Counted from the first letter of the stretch, positions 38,189-50,106 are shown. The stretch: 64,000 nucleotides of DNA from Thamnidium elegans (GCA_025201345.1 JAIXMG010000007.1:868001-932000); one strand, 5' to 3'. Notes: generated by a model not told the origin, from the letters alone. Translations and numbers: made by a program.

Positions 38189-40952
38189 AAATTTTTAATA
38201 TAATAAAAAAAAGTAAAGAAAACAAAAAAAAAAAGAGGAAAAAAAAATTCCTGACAAGTGGTTTTGATTTAAAGAGAGAAAAAAAAAAAAAAAAAAAAAA
38301 GGTCCTATTCAAAGCCAGGTTTTTTTTTTGCGCAACATAAACCTTATTTCATAGAAGTCTTATGTAATATAAAAGGGACTGTATTATTTATATAAACAAA
38401 CAGCTTTTTTTTTAAAAAAAGAAAATGTCCGTTTTATAATGTATTAACTTTATATTATACAAAAGAGTTGTGGTAAAAGAGAGGAAGAGGAAGAGAGGAA
38501 GTGATATGATAAGTTTGTTTTAGCATTATTAATACATTCTAGGTACTCTATATTCATCAATTGAAAGCGGTAGATGCTGTATGTTTGTCTTACGTAGATC
38601 TTTTCTACTAACTTGGTCATCAATACAAAAATAGTTGATATCGCTCTCTACAAATGTTAAAATAAGATGAGGCCAAAAATTAATAAAAATAAGTGACCTA
38701 AACAATTCGTTATAAAAAAGAAAACCGCGATTGATTTAATAAGAGCAATGTTATTTAATACGATATATGAGAGATGGACATAGAAAAAAAAAAAAAGGAG
38801 AAAAGGGTATAAAGCTAGTGCTTTGGAAATAATAGAGCGGATATATCCAATTGAGACTAAAGAAGTAAATATTTCTGTATCAATTACTAGCTTTAACCCA
38901 TCAATGGTAGAGAGGATGATTAAGAAAAATATCTCAATAGCGAGTAAGGGACGAAGGGGCTAGATATTCATTTTCAGTCTTGGGCAATTCTATATGAGAG
39001 CTCATAGAGTGTTTACGACCATAGATCCCAATGCAGTTGACAAGTAAAGCCTTATTCATTGTTAAAAGGGGACGAAAAAGATGAAGTAAATAGGATAAGT
39101 AGGGAAATATATTCAATCATCACGATAAGTTACTGTGCAACTTGTTTCTCGTATTTATACTTTAACCTTATTTCTGTATACTTGTACTTATTTTTTCAAA
39201 GTTACATGCATGAACTTGGAGAAAAATAATAATATGCCCCTACTTTCGGAATTGAGAAAAAAATACAAGAAAAGCTGCTTTCCACTATAACAAAAAAGAG
39301 TAGCTTATTTTTTTTTTTTTTTCCCGCAAAATCCTGGGTTCATTGATAATGTACGGGTTCATCAAATATTCGATGACTCATCACTCTGTCCATCAGTTAT
39401 TTTGGTCTCCCATCAGTACTATCCTTCTTTTTTTTTTCTCACTCAAGTCAAATGATTCGATTTTTTTTTTAAAAAAAAGAAAAAGAAAAAAAAAGGCATA
39501 TGAGGTTTTAGTTTATACTACAAAAAAAAACCCCCCCCCAAACAAAAAATACTTTAATACTTGTTATATTAAAAGGATATTGTCTTGGCATGTCTGATGA
39601 TAACATCACCCATTACTCTCTAGTTTGGGTATCATCAGCTGCGTTTGATTTTGAAGTCCAGTAACTAGCTTCTATGGAATAAAAAGTAGACGTGACGTTT
39701 CTAAACAAAAAGGTTTTTGTTTCATAAAACCATATTTTTGTTTTAATAAAAAGTATGTTTGAGAATTATAAATATAACTGATATATATATTCTATTTTAC
39801 AAAGATTAACTAGGTTTTAATTGACCCCAAGTAATAAGTTACCTGTAAGCAATTATCGCGCCTTTTTAAAAGGTTTTTCCATCTCTCGTAATACTACATC
39901 TTTTGGGAATTAAACGGTTTTTCCTTTCGGCTGAACCCCATAGGCTTATTTCTTTTTTTAAAATTTTTTTTCGTACATTTATCATTAAAACTAAATAATA
40001 TACTGCTATTATAACTTATAAAACTCGCTACCTTATTTACCGCTGCAAATCAATTCAATAAATTGATATTTTGGCTCACTACTGCGTATTAAAAAAGCAG
40101 TACTAAATAAAAGTATTCACGAAAAAAAAACAAAAACAAAAACAAAAAAGTTAAATAGAAGCTAGAGAAATTGTCAGTGTACGTAGACTTCCCCAAGGTA
40201 TAACTAAATAACTTTTTTTGTCAGGCTTGTAAAAAGTGAGCTGGGGACACACATTTATGCAATCGTGATTACACATTAAGAAAAAAATATTATATATATA
40301 AATATATAATCGGATTTAACCGCATCTCTAAAATAATCAAGTTCTGATTTGTATTTCATAAAAATCTTTAGAATTTACAGAAAATATTTACAAGTTTGTA
40401 TTAAATCCAAAGTTATTTTTATAAATTACGTAGTATATGCCAAACATTCAAACAGTCATGTGTCCTCCACTCAGCCCAAAAAAAAACATAGACTATTGCC
40501 TCAATGAAATAAACACGTTCGTTCATGTCGTGGAATACGTTTTTGTTATTATTATTAATTACAATCTTATCCTTAATTGTATTCGTTGCGCTCAGCATAT
40601 ATACTAATTTGAATTAGTGGGTGCTAAGCAACAGAAAACTTCTGCGATATTCGACTATCTTTTTTTTTTAAAAAAAAAATACTGCTGCAAGCAATTGTTG
40701 AAGACATTCTTTATTTATCGAAAAAAGAATACATTGTTTATAATTGAGCGTTTCTTTGGTTTTATTTAGTGAAGAGTAAAAGCTTAACTTATTTATTTTT
40801 TGATTTATTAGTCTAAGATGTAGGAACTACATATTTTTTTTATTTTTTATTTTGAAATAATTTGAGGCGCACTCAAAAAATAAATAAAAGGTATATAAAG
40901 AGTTAAAGTTTTGAATTTAAAAAAAAAAAGGCTTAAATCGAGATAAAAAAAT
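38189..40952. other. 2.8-kb intergenic region, no clear gene
   Basis: AT-rich DNA with A/T runs. Two minus-strand pieces look weakly coding: 38647-38536, reading CIDDQVSRKDLRKTNIQHLP with the end DEYRVPRMY and preceded by a TTGTAG acceptor, and 39116-38934 (NCIGIYGRKHSMSSHIELPK). No upstream exon or start could be joined to them, so they are not called as a gene. Confidence 0.45.
38536..38647 (-). other. Possible 3'-terminal exon of an unidentified gene
   Basis: An open segment of 37 codons after a good acceptor, ending at TAA, with ordinary amino-acid composition (ends IDEYRVPRMY). No partner exon was found and the product is not recognised. It could be a gene remnant or a chance frame. Confidence 0.25.
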
Positions 40953-43636
40953 ATGGCACCTACTTCCGTATCTCAAAATGCACCTAGTATATGTGACACT
41001 CCTGCTTGTCACGCTTTAAGCAAACAGTTATTAGAAACAGTCAATTTAAATGTTGATCCTTGTTCCGATTTTTTTCAATATACTTGTAAGTTTATCTTGT
41101 TTTGAAGCATAAATATTTTTAACATATAAAATAATTCATTAGGTGGTAGCTGGTTAAATTCAGAGCCTGTCAAGCAAGCTGAAAGTCGTAAGTAGAAAAA
41201 TAATACAAATTATAACTACTCGAACTTTTCTTTTAATGATATATTTATATATATAGCTACTAGTATCATTCAAGAAATGGAACACGTATCACGACAAAAA
41301 GTCATGGAATTTTTAACAGGTACATTTGAAGACCTTCAAAAGGATATTGCGACAGACGATGAAAGTTTCCAAACCCATAATCAAACAGAAACCGATAAAA
41401 AGAACTTTGAACTCGTTAGAGACTACTATAGTTCATGTATTGATAATAAATCGCGTGCTGAATTAGGTGCATCTTCTATGTTTCCGCTTATAAATGAAAT
41501 TGAAAAGTCTTTGTTTCCTGTTACTGATGCGATTGATCCTGACAATGTGGCTAAGACATTAGCTTGGACTGTATTAAATGATATCCAATCCTTGTTTGTG
41601 TTTAGTATCAACGAAGATATTAATAATAACGGGTACAAAGTTGTCAATTTCGGCTTGCCTGCAGCTAGCTCGAAAAGTGATTACAGACCAGGATCAGAAG
41701 ACTATCGAATTGCACTTGTTTATAATCTCACTGACGTATTAGGCCCTCCGTCTCCTGATAATGCAGACTACGAAAAATTGATCAATGAGAAAAGCCAAGC
41801 TAGTAACTTTACGTTTTGGTCTCGCGATAAAATATTGGAAGCTACGAACAACTATGTTCTTATCGAGCGTCAAATGGAGCTTATATTGGCAACGTATGTT
41901 TTTATGTTTATTTTTTTAAGCTGTATAATTATTCTCACTAAAAAAAAATATGTATCGTTATTAGACCTTATAATAGTGATGATATATTTTTCACATTAAG
42001 TGATTTAAAAGTCAATAGCACAACTATTAACTGGGACACTTTCTTTACCACGCTTGTTTCAGAGGAGTATACATTGTCAAATCCGTCAGTCATGTTTACC
42101 AAAGACTACATAACAGCTATCGATACATTACTTTCATCTCAAACTCCACAAGTATTACAAGAATATTTTGTAATTAAAACAGTGTTGGAAAAACTAGATA
42201 GTTTAAGGTTCCTTGAACCGGATATGTTTATTGCTCCCGATACCAAGGAATCTGTCATTTACACTCCTGAAGAACTCTGTAGTCGTGAAACAAGTAAAAA
42301 TTACAAGTATATCATTTGGCGCTTCTTTGTTTTAAAGTCATTTGGTGCTTCTAAAGAAAAGAAACAAGTAGAAGATATGGCAGATTTGTTGCATCAGACT
42401 TGGATGGATGAATTGCCAAATAATACTTGGCTAGACGACGGAACAAAAGTAAAGCTTTTGGAAAAGGTAATAACCCTCGTTTTTTTTTAAAAAAAAAAGA
42501 ATAATTTTATAAAGAATACTAAACGTGTATGTACCTAGGTTAAAGCTATAGAAAAGAGAATTGCTTATAGTACTACATCTCCCGATATTAGAGATCCTTC
42601 TGCTCTTACCACATTTTACTATAACGTGACTACGAATCAAAGTTACTTTGAGTCGACAAGTGAAATTAGAGTGCATGAAAATAAAAGACTTTGGAGTACA
42701 CTGGGACGCCCAGTTGATGAAAATGCATGGCTTGATCTCCACTATGCCGATTGGGTCAATGCTCTATTCTCTCCCTTGGCAAGCGCGGTTAGTATAATAG
42801 GTATTCCCATACACATTTTTAGTTTCTTATTCATATATAATTAGATCGAAATTCCCGTCGGTATGATTCAAGAACCTTTTTATAGTCCTAACTATCCGCA
42901 ATACATTAACTATGGAGGGTTAGGTGTAACTATTGCTCACGAATTCATGGTAAAAGAGAGTAATACTTGAAAAAAGTATATCACAAACTAAACTATTTTA
43001 TATATATAGCATTCTGTCGATAGTACCTTTATTATTTTTAACGGTACTGGCCAAATAGACGTCTGGTTTTCAGAAGAATCAATGGCAGCATTTTCTCATA
43101 AAACGCAATGTTTCGCAGATCAATATAGCCAATTCGCTATACTTGGTGCTAGTAATAGAAGACTACCAATTAACGGAAATGTAATGAAATACATATATTT
43201 TTATTATATATAGTTATATTAAAGCTTTTACTATAGTTTACTCTAGGTGAAAATATGTCAGACAACGGTGGTCTAAGAATTGCATTCGATGCGTATCAAA
43301 AGCATATAAAGGATAACGTATCGGATGGGATACTACCAGGTTTTGAAAACTTTACAAGAGAACAACTATTCTTTATTAGTCATGGTCTTTTCACATGTGC
43401 AACTGGTCAAAAGAGTCTCAATGAATTTGCTCTGGTAAGGGAGAAAATAAAATAGATGCAATAGTAAAATAAAAAAAGTGAATTAAAATAAATAAACCAT
43501 TTAGGGTATCGATACACATGCACCGTTATATTATAGAAATATTATTACCTATCAAAATAGTCATGAATTTGCAGAAGCTTTTAACTGTCCTGTCGGTTCC
43601 CCTATGAATCCCAGTGATAAGTGTTCTGTTTGGTGA
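40953..43636 (+). CDS. M13 (neprilysin/ECE-like) zinc metallopeptidase
   Basis: Nine exons (40953-41085, 41143-41187, 41257-41893, 41965-42466, 42539-42787, 42845-42949, 43010-43180, 43237-43434, 43505-43636) give 723 aa. The N-terminal M13 signature CDTPACHALSKQLLETVNLN, then DPCSDFFQYTCGSWL, is complete. The catalytic zinc site VTIAHEFMHSVD (H-E-x-x-H) is split between exons 6 and 7. The third ligand motif GENMSDNGG follows, and the C-terminus KCSVW is the family end. Unlike most M13 enzymes there is no transmembrane anchor or signal peptide before the first Cys, although paired cysteines are kept, so either an upstream exon is missing from this model or the protein is secreted unconventionally. 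Confidence 0.92.
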
Positions 43637-44286
43637 ACCTCATTCACACGTACAAATATTATTTTTAAAGTATTTATTATTGTTTTTTAAATTATAAACC
43701 TCCCCGTTTAAAATAAAACCCGTATAACAGTTAGGCATTTTATTATATATATATCAAATACATCCGTCGTTTTATTCATATATCGGAAACGAAATACTGA
43801 GAGCGTGCATGTTTCTTTAAAAAAAATCTAGATTACATGGATGCATCAGAATAAAGACTTTAATAAAAACGCATCATAAAATAAAATGAAAAAGGAATGC
43901 ATTACAGATCGTATCTTTAAAAGCGCTCCCCCCCCCCTTTTTTTAGTGTCACCATTTTAAGTACAAATAAAATAAAAAATGTTTGTGTAGTAAAAGGTAC
44001 AGTTAAACCTTATATTTAACTACAATCATAAGGTTTTGTTTTTGTCATACATTTATAACCTGTCATATACGATATCTCGACATTTTAAGAGAGCTGTAAT
44101 TTCTTGGTATAAGCGTATATGCTGTTAATGAGTTTTTAATAATGATCTCCTTTTTTTTTACAATCCATCACGAGCAAAAAATGAGTAAAAGAAAGTATAA
44201 CGAGAGCATAGGAGTTATTATTTAAAGATACTGTAGCAAAGTTTCCAGGAGACCAGAAAGCTATAAATATAATAAGTATCCAAATA
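43637..44286. other. M13 gene downstream spacer
   Basis: About 650 bp with no coding signal. Includes a C-run at about 43928 followed by T's. Confidence 0.45.
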
Positions 44287-44336
44287 CAGTGGCCCCACCC
44301 CCAAAGGTCGCTTTCCAGCAAACTAAATTCGTTTTT

Positions 44337-44470
44337 GTTGAAGACCAAAGTTCACTTTTTAAAAAATCAATTTTCGTTTTTTTATTGGAAAAGTTCGTTT
44401 TTGTATCAGCTCAATTTTCGGATTTGAATCACTCAAAGTTCGCTTAGCTCATTTACAATTTTCGTTTTTT
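44337..44470. repeat. Subterminal repeat modules in the left inverted repeat
   Basis: Alternating short motifs AAAGTTCRCTT (or AAGTTCGTTTT) and CAATTTTCG occur three times each in tandem, whereas the right end carries only one pair. Such subterminal arrays are common transposase-binding layouts; here this is an inference. Confidence 0.6.
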
Positions 44471-44944
44471 AAGCATATTGTTTATTAAAATGATTCTCTG
44501 TTGAGACATCTCTGAAGGTTATTGATAGACTGCTGAACAATGTTGCAAAGAGTCTTTCTGTTAATCGATAAACAAATAAGCTTGTACTATATTTAAGCGC
44601 AGTTTTTAGAGACTTATATGCAATTCAAAATACTCTTTCTACGACAGAATCGCTTATATGACTGGGCTCGCTTTTACGTGAATTCGCTTTTATGTGGATT
44701 CGCTCTTCTAACTGGTAGCAATAGCAATACTTTGGTTAATCACAATATGTCAACATATCAATTATTAAAGTGATTTCAGGAAAAGATCTCCCATCTTTTA
44801 CTCTTCTTTTCTCTTGTTCCTCATAATTTCTTTACGTGTGTTATTATCTACACCCTAAACACTGATATGGGCATGGCCATTCTTTCAGAATTGAAACACT
44901 TTTTCGTTCCTCTTTTCTCAGTCTGTGTTTGCACTTGAACAAAA

Positions 44945-45260
44945 ATGCCAAAATGTGATCACTGTGATTATTCTTTTGCCGTAAAAACTCACGCTCGCGA
45001 TCGCCACATAACCGTTGTGTGCTATGGAGAAAATATGGTGCTTTATCCTTGTTTTTGTTTTTTTTGTTTCTCTACATTCTTACTTGATTATCTTTTGTAG
45101 GTTTGACCATCAATAAAGATGAAAAAGGTTTCACTTGCCCTATATTTCATAGAAGTATCACGACAACACGATCATTCTGCCGCCATCTTAAGCAACATAG
45201 TCAAAATATATCCCTTGACGAAGAGAAACACTCCCAACAAGTTCACCAGCAGTTGTGTTG
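44945..45260 (+). pseudogene. Two-finger C2H2 protein of the element, second finger damaged
   Basis: The first exon begins at the ATG at 44945 with MPKCDHCDYSFAVKTHARDR and continues with HITVVCYG, a C2H2 finger. After a putative intron ending TTTGTAG at about 45101, a second segment reads INKDEKGFTCPIFHRSITTT, then RSFCRHLKQHSQ. The second Cys of CPxC is Phe, so that finger cannot bind zinc normally. The exon phases do not join cleanly with the obvious donor, and the frame ends at HQQLC. It is probably an element-encoded DNA-binding protein that has decayed. A further overlapping frame (45119-45385) is its shadow. Confidence 0.4.
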
Positions 45261-45691
45261 AGTTGTTTTCTGATAATAAACACTGTATGGACGAAAAAGA
45301 GACAGATAGAAATGCAAATCAGCATTCAGTTGGTAATGATGGTAATATCGATAAAACCAATGATACTGGTAACACGTTACTTTAGTAGGACGAGGAACAA
45401 TCATAACATCTGATTTATTGTGACTCGAATTGGACACGATAGACTTAAAAAGGTTTTGAGCTTAAAATATACTTTTATTAAAAAATATAGGTCCAACACT
45501 ACAGGTTGACACCAATTGATCTTAAGTAATAAAAGAAAATAAAAGAATAAAAATAAAGTAAAACTAAGCTACGAAAAAGTATTTTTTTGTAGGGAAGCAA
45601 TCGGAGATTGCTTCAGATGATTTATTACGTCTCAGGGACAGGTTTAGATAAAAGGATAAATACATAAAATTCTAGCTAAAAAGGGGGGAAG

Positions 45692-45719
<28 letters not shown>

Positions 45720-45722
<3 letters not shown>

Positions 45723-46466
45723 GGATGACGGTATTAATACGAAATGGTGGATAAAGAGATTAAATAGAGTTCAGTTATGGTTGGAGGTACAAAATTTGTT
45801 CGGAGTGAAGTTGATTGAGTATTTTAGTTGCGGTTGCGATGATTATGTTGTGGTGGAAAGGGGCGTCGTGGAAAAGCTTAAAATGTTTGCTGAGAATAAA
45901 ATGAGAAGAAATAAAAAAAGGGAACTGAAAATCACCAGATTGACCAAAAACAATCAGTCACGAATCACATCTAACTTTTTGTGTTGTTTAAAAGCTGGTC
46001 AACAAGAAAAAACATCATCACCTCCGAAGCTTACAGATGCCCTTGATCTACTTAAGATCACATGTCATATGATATGCCTCAATCCCAACACAATTATAAA
46101 CAAGCGGTTTTGTATGCCTGTCAAGGATAGGATGCAACTGAAAGAGAAAAAGGCATCTTGCTGAACGTATCTGCATCTTTTGATTTAACACCTATTGTCA
46201 TCATTGATGCTGAAGGGCATGAAGAGAATGTCCTTGCTCATAACAATGTTGTGTCAAGGCTCTGTAACAACGAGAAGAAAAGCCTGACTCTTAAGAGAAC
46301 TAACAACCCTAAACGGTGCTATGACAGAACCCTTAAGTATGGTTTTTGCTGCCCTCTATCCATATCTAAACAGACGAGTCAACCCAGACTGTCGTCCATA
46401 TTGACTTGTTGCCCTTCAAAGTTTTGTAAGTCCAAATCCGGTTTCGAAAAAGCGTTTATTGAATAA
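45720..46466 (+). other. Two overlapping plus-strand open frames of unknown origin
   Basis: One frame runs from about 45722 to 46164 (WWIKRLNRVQLWLEVQNLFG; Lys-rich later) after a T-run. Another overlaps its end, from 46158 to 46466 (PKRCYDRTLKYGFCCPLSIS, Cys-rich). Neither is recognised, and no start with good context was seen. Within the element nest they are best treated as relics of an element gene, not as functional loci. Confidence 0.35.
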
Positions 46467-46608
46467 AAACTGTAATATGTAAAATGGGAACAAGTAAAGA
46501 GGTCCAATAGACAAGGAGTAAACAAAGGGCTGGTATAAGAGAAATGGGAATAAGTAAGAAAAGATCAATTCATTGTAACTGTGGATTTGTGCGCTTTAAG
46601 GTGCGTCG

Positions 46609-47801
46609 TCATTGTCCGTATCGCATAGCGCAGGTTCTTGTACAATCTTGACTTGCGCCAACCAATCCTTCCAAGTCCACCGTTTCCTTGTATCTATTAT
46701 TAATAGTCACAGTATCGTCAGATTTTTTGCATAGGCGCCAAAAGACATCGTTTACAACTAGGAGCAGTGTGATGTTCTTTAAGCTAATAAAGGAAGGAAG
46801 GAAAGTCATCCAATGATTCAGGGAAATGGAGGTTGGCTATTTCATAAAATACATAAATACCATTACTAACCAAGTGCGAGATAAAAAATATGATATAGAA
46901 GCCTAAGTAAAAAAAAAAAAAAGTACATTAGATTCAGAGCTGCTGGGGGGGGGGGGAAGGGCTCCTTACCATGAATTTGAAATGCAAGTACACTTTCCAA
47001 TTTGTTCACATCAATAGTATTTTTGTTGAAAATTGCCAAACGAAGGGTGTCCATGCATAAAAGGTATCTGCTTGAGCTGCCTTGATTTACCTTGGCAATA
47101 CTGCCTTCATATTCCAGTTGTTGTCTTTTGGAGTTAGCTGCATCTGGTCGTAATTTTCCACCTTCGTTTGGGGTCGCATTCGTCCAACGTAAATGCACAA
47201 GCTTTTCCGGATCGCAGATCAAACAAGAGAGTGGGGGGTCAAAATAGGTATTCCATAGTTTGCTTTCACTGATGGCGCTGTTGTATGTAGTTCTGGTAGC
47301 TTTTGAATCCTAAATCATCGTAAAAAAAATGAGTGTGATTGTTGAAATCATCCTTTTTTTTGTAACTTACAAATTTGTGAGTCTACGGATAAGACGTCTT
47401 TCATTATAATACATACTAGAAGACATGAGAGTAAGTTCAAGAAAATCATTTTCCCTTGTGGTTTTTGAGAGACTAAGCTGATTGATAATTATTGTCATTG
47501 CCATGTACTGATGTTCACTCATGCGGAGATTGTAATTCATCAATTCTGATACCATGGATTCTGCCAAGTCATCCAATAATTCATCTGAGAAGATCTTCTT
47601 GGCAATGGGACTGTGTTGATGCTTGTTTAAGACCAAAATATGTGTCAAGGCAGCCAATTCATTAATATATGATCCTAGCGGAAGTGTTTCGTGTTTGCTG
47701 ACCAGAGATTGGACAATTGACTGATAACCTTCGAATAAACGCGTGATGTTTTTGCTACGGAAGAGCCAAGGGCCATCATCAATATCACCTGAACTATCAT
47801 C
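46609..47801 (-). pseudogene. Frameshifted copy of a multi-copy-type gene family, unknown function
   Basis: Minus-strand exons with clear coding character: 47801-47379 (DDGPWLFRSKNITRLFEGYQ ... NERRLIRRLTN), about 47310-46970 (KLWNTYFDPPLSCLICDPEK, MDTLRLAIFNKN, AFQIHG), a short exon about 46908-46876 (FYIIFFISHL), and 46840-46609 (LLLVVNDVFWRLCKKSDD, ending TRTCAMRYGQ). Two defects are visible. The junction between the first two exons is out of phase. An extra TTCC unit in a TTCC run near 46795-46806 shifts the frame, from ESLDDFPS to SFISLKNI. From memory, similar proteins are abundant in Mucorales genomes, but their role is unknown. Confidence 0.55.
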
Positions 47802-47938
47802 TATAAGAATTTAAAAAGAAGACAAAACCTCGGGGAGGTGTTATTGCTTGATATAAATGAGTTCCGGACCTCTTCTGTAAGTCATTACAATACAAGTAAG
47901 CGCTTATTAAGTCAATTAATTATCCTTCTATAAAATAG

Positions 47939-48133
47939 GTCTGTCCAAATTGCAAAGAAATGAAGCTTAGAACTCATAAAGTTGACGACAAATCTTTCTT
48001 TGATATATTGATCTGCAACGATTGTAATATATTTTGGAATAGAGATATCCTCGCTGCAAAAAATATGATGTTTATCGCACGCCAGATCTGGGCTGGTATG
48101 GACCGACCAACAATTTTTACACGTCAAAATTGA
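47939..48133 (+). pseudogene. TnpB/Fanzor-like zinc ribbon and RuvC-III fragment (relic B)
   Basis: Sixty-four codons after an AAAATAG acceptor-like site. They start VCPNCKEMKLRTHKVDD and continue LICNDCNIFWNRDILAAKNM and WAGMDRPTIFTRQN, ending at a TGA. The order CxxC, about 20 residues, CxxC, then W-N-R-D-x-x-A-A-x-N is the TnpB/Fanzor C-terminal signature (zinc ribbon plus the RuvC-III Asp). All four Cys and the Asp are kept. Nothing upstream on this strand supplies RuvC-I or II; the flanking sequence belongs to an opposite-strand relic. It is therefore an isolated exon or fragment. Confidence 0.7.
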
Positions 48134-48298
48134 CAACGCGCCACATAGAACGTGGTTGTTTCGCGTCTTCGGACAAAAAACTTAAAGATTGCTACAGGTA
48201 AGAGAGTATATAAATACATGACTAATAGAAACTTGATATATACTAACACTCAATATGCCCTATTTTTGAATCTGTATTCTGTTTTCCTATTGCTGTCC

Positions 48299-48374
48299 CA
48301 TATTCCCTTCTGCATCTCATATTCCCTTCTGCATCTCATATTCCCTTCTGCATCTCATATTCCCTTCTGTGTCC
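48299..48374. repeat. 19-bp minisatellite, four units
   Basis: CATATTCCCTTCTGCATCT is repeated three times perfectly, with a fourth diverged unit, inside the element nest. There is no spacer structure, so it is not a CRISPR array. Confidence 0.92.
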
Positions 48375-48886
48375 CAATTTTGTAACCTTGTCCCAATCTA
48401 ATTTGGAAATGACCAAAAATTTATTTACTTTGTCCAAAAAAAAGGTAAGAGTATATAACCCGCAAAAAATGACCGTTGTATAAAACAAATTCGATTTTAA
48501 AATAGATGCACTGTATGTAAATGTCAACATTATGTATTTTCAAATAATAACCTGTTCAGGTCCTGCATGAGTTAGCTACTCTCATGTAGGAATTATTATT
48601 ATCAAATATTCATCATTATGAATCATTTGTTGTTTTCCTATCAATTAACTACAATTTAATATTCTTTCTTCAATTGTATTATTGATTTGATATCTTTATT
48701 AAAACTATTCTTAATCCTTTTATAACAATGAACATTTATACTATCATATTATGTGAACTACCCTCAGATACAACAAACCCATTCATAAAATTGAGAAATT
48801 CCTCAACAAATTACTTGGTCAGGTCTTCTATTATGTCTTTAGCAAAAAAAAAAAAAAAAAAAAAAAATGTTGAGAATCCTGATCAA

Positions 48887-49503
48887 TTAATTGCTCTCTC
48901 TATACTTCGCTATTAGTAAACCGTCATCTAATTCTGAAATGCCTTCATAAAAATCCGAGTCTTTATCTGCGTCCGTTTCTTCATAATGATCAAATGCTTC
49001 AAAACCAGTTATGTTCTTTGGATCGATAGAAATTTGTTGATATTCTTTTGTTTGTGGTATGAATCATCTTCTCTATCAGCGTCATACATTTATTTTTGGT
49101 TTCTTTACTTTTGAACCAGCCTCTGATTAAATTGCTTCTAATATTGTTCATCATATGCCATATACAAAAGAGCTTAGCTGACTCTGGAAAAACAATATCT
49201 AGTTTTTTCATTAGAGCCCAACATTTATCGATAACGAAAACTGGCATACTACCATCAGTATTGGGTTGACTAACATCTTTCAATAGCTCTAAAAAACACT
49301 TGTATATTACTTCTGACTTATCGCTGACAAAACCATAGGCTACAGGAAAAGTTTTTTCAGCTGGTAAGAAGATCATAGTAGATTATGAACACCATGAACG
49401 GATATCAGAGGCATTCCGAGAGAGCGTTTGTCCTGTATGTAGCATCAACAACGAGCACTTGTCACAATCTCTTAATATTTTGAACCATTGATTGATGTTC
49501 AAA
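48887..49503 (-). pseudogene. MULE transposase relic
   Basis: Minus strand. Fragments LLMLHTGQTLS/VDATYRTNALSECL near 49450 correspond to the first catalytic Asp block (D-A-T-Y-R-T). An open frame 49376-48999 then carries KTFPVAYGFVSDKSEVIYKC, FLELLKDV, MPVFVIDKCWALMKKLD and VFPESAKLFCIWHMMNNIRS, matching the core of MULE (Mutator-like) transposases (D...VFP...C-x-W-H). A shifted frame continues to 48887 (GFEAFDHYEETDADKDSDF). At least two frameshifts and stops make it non-functional. It reads inward from the right TIR. Confidence 0.72.
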
Positions 49504-50106
49504 GAAGATATGCTTTAACATAAAAATTCTTTGCAACATTGTTCAGCAGTCTATCAATAACTTTCAGAGATGTCTCAACAGAGAATCATTTTAATAAACA
49601 ACTATGCTTAAAAAACGAAAATTGATTTTTTAAAAAGTGAACTTTGGTCTTCAACAAAAACGAATTTAGTTTGCTGAAAAGCAACCTTTGGGGGTGGAGC
49701 CACTGTACTTTATAATTTATCCCGATTATTGTGGAAGATCTAGTAATCTTATGACCTTTTGCGCGAAAGTTACTTTTTTTAGGTTGCGTGTTTGAAAAAG
49801 AGTAAATCCCAAAATATCGAGATCGTGTATGGAAATGTAAAACAGCATAAAAACTTATGATTGCGGATATAAATTTGAACTATCATTTTTCGTTATATTT
49901 TTAATTTTGATTCATACAGATGATTTACTGGCATTCTTTACAAGCCCCCTTTTTCTAATAATATCATCATTTCAGAATTTTTACATCCAAGGTAGTTGGT
50001 GACAAATATATATGTATACGCTATACTATAATATAAAAAACTTTAAACTACTTCTGATGTACGAAATATAAAAATGTTTCATGGACTGCAAAGAAAATCC
50101 ATAATT

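Larger units (their letters stand above)
44287..49705. mobile_element. 5.4-kb inverted-repeat-bounded element nest (MULE-type)
   Basis: The left end (44287 to about 44551) and right end (about 49528-49705) are inverted copies. Both start CAGTGGC/TCCACCCCCAAAGG from outside inwards and share CAGCAAACTAAATTCG, GAAGACCAAAGTTCACTTTT and ATGATTCTCTGTTGAGACAT. The right copy is about 180 bp; the left has an extra segment of about 84 bp (44382-44465). Both ends abut a TA dinucleotide. Inside lie a MULE transposase relic reading inward from the right end, a C2H2 ORF near the left end, and unrelated relics. Long TIRs with a MULE transposase suggest a Mutator-like element. The 9-11-bp duplication usual for that group was not found. 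Confidence 0.65.

Noticed and set aside
48299..48374. Repeat array that could be mistaken for CRISPR
   Set aside because: Units are directly adjacent 19-mers with no spacers, in a eukaryotic genome.
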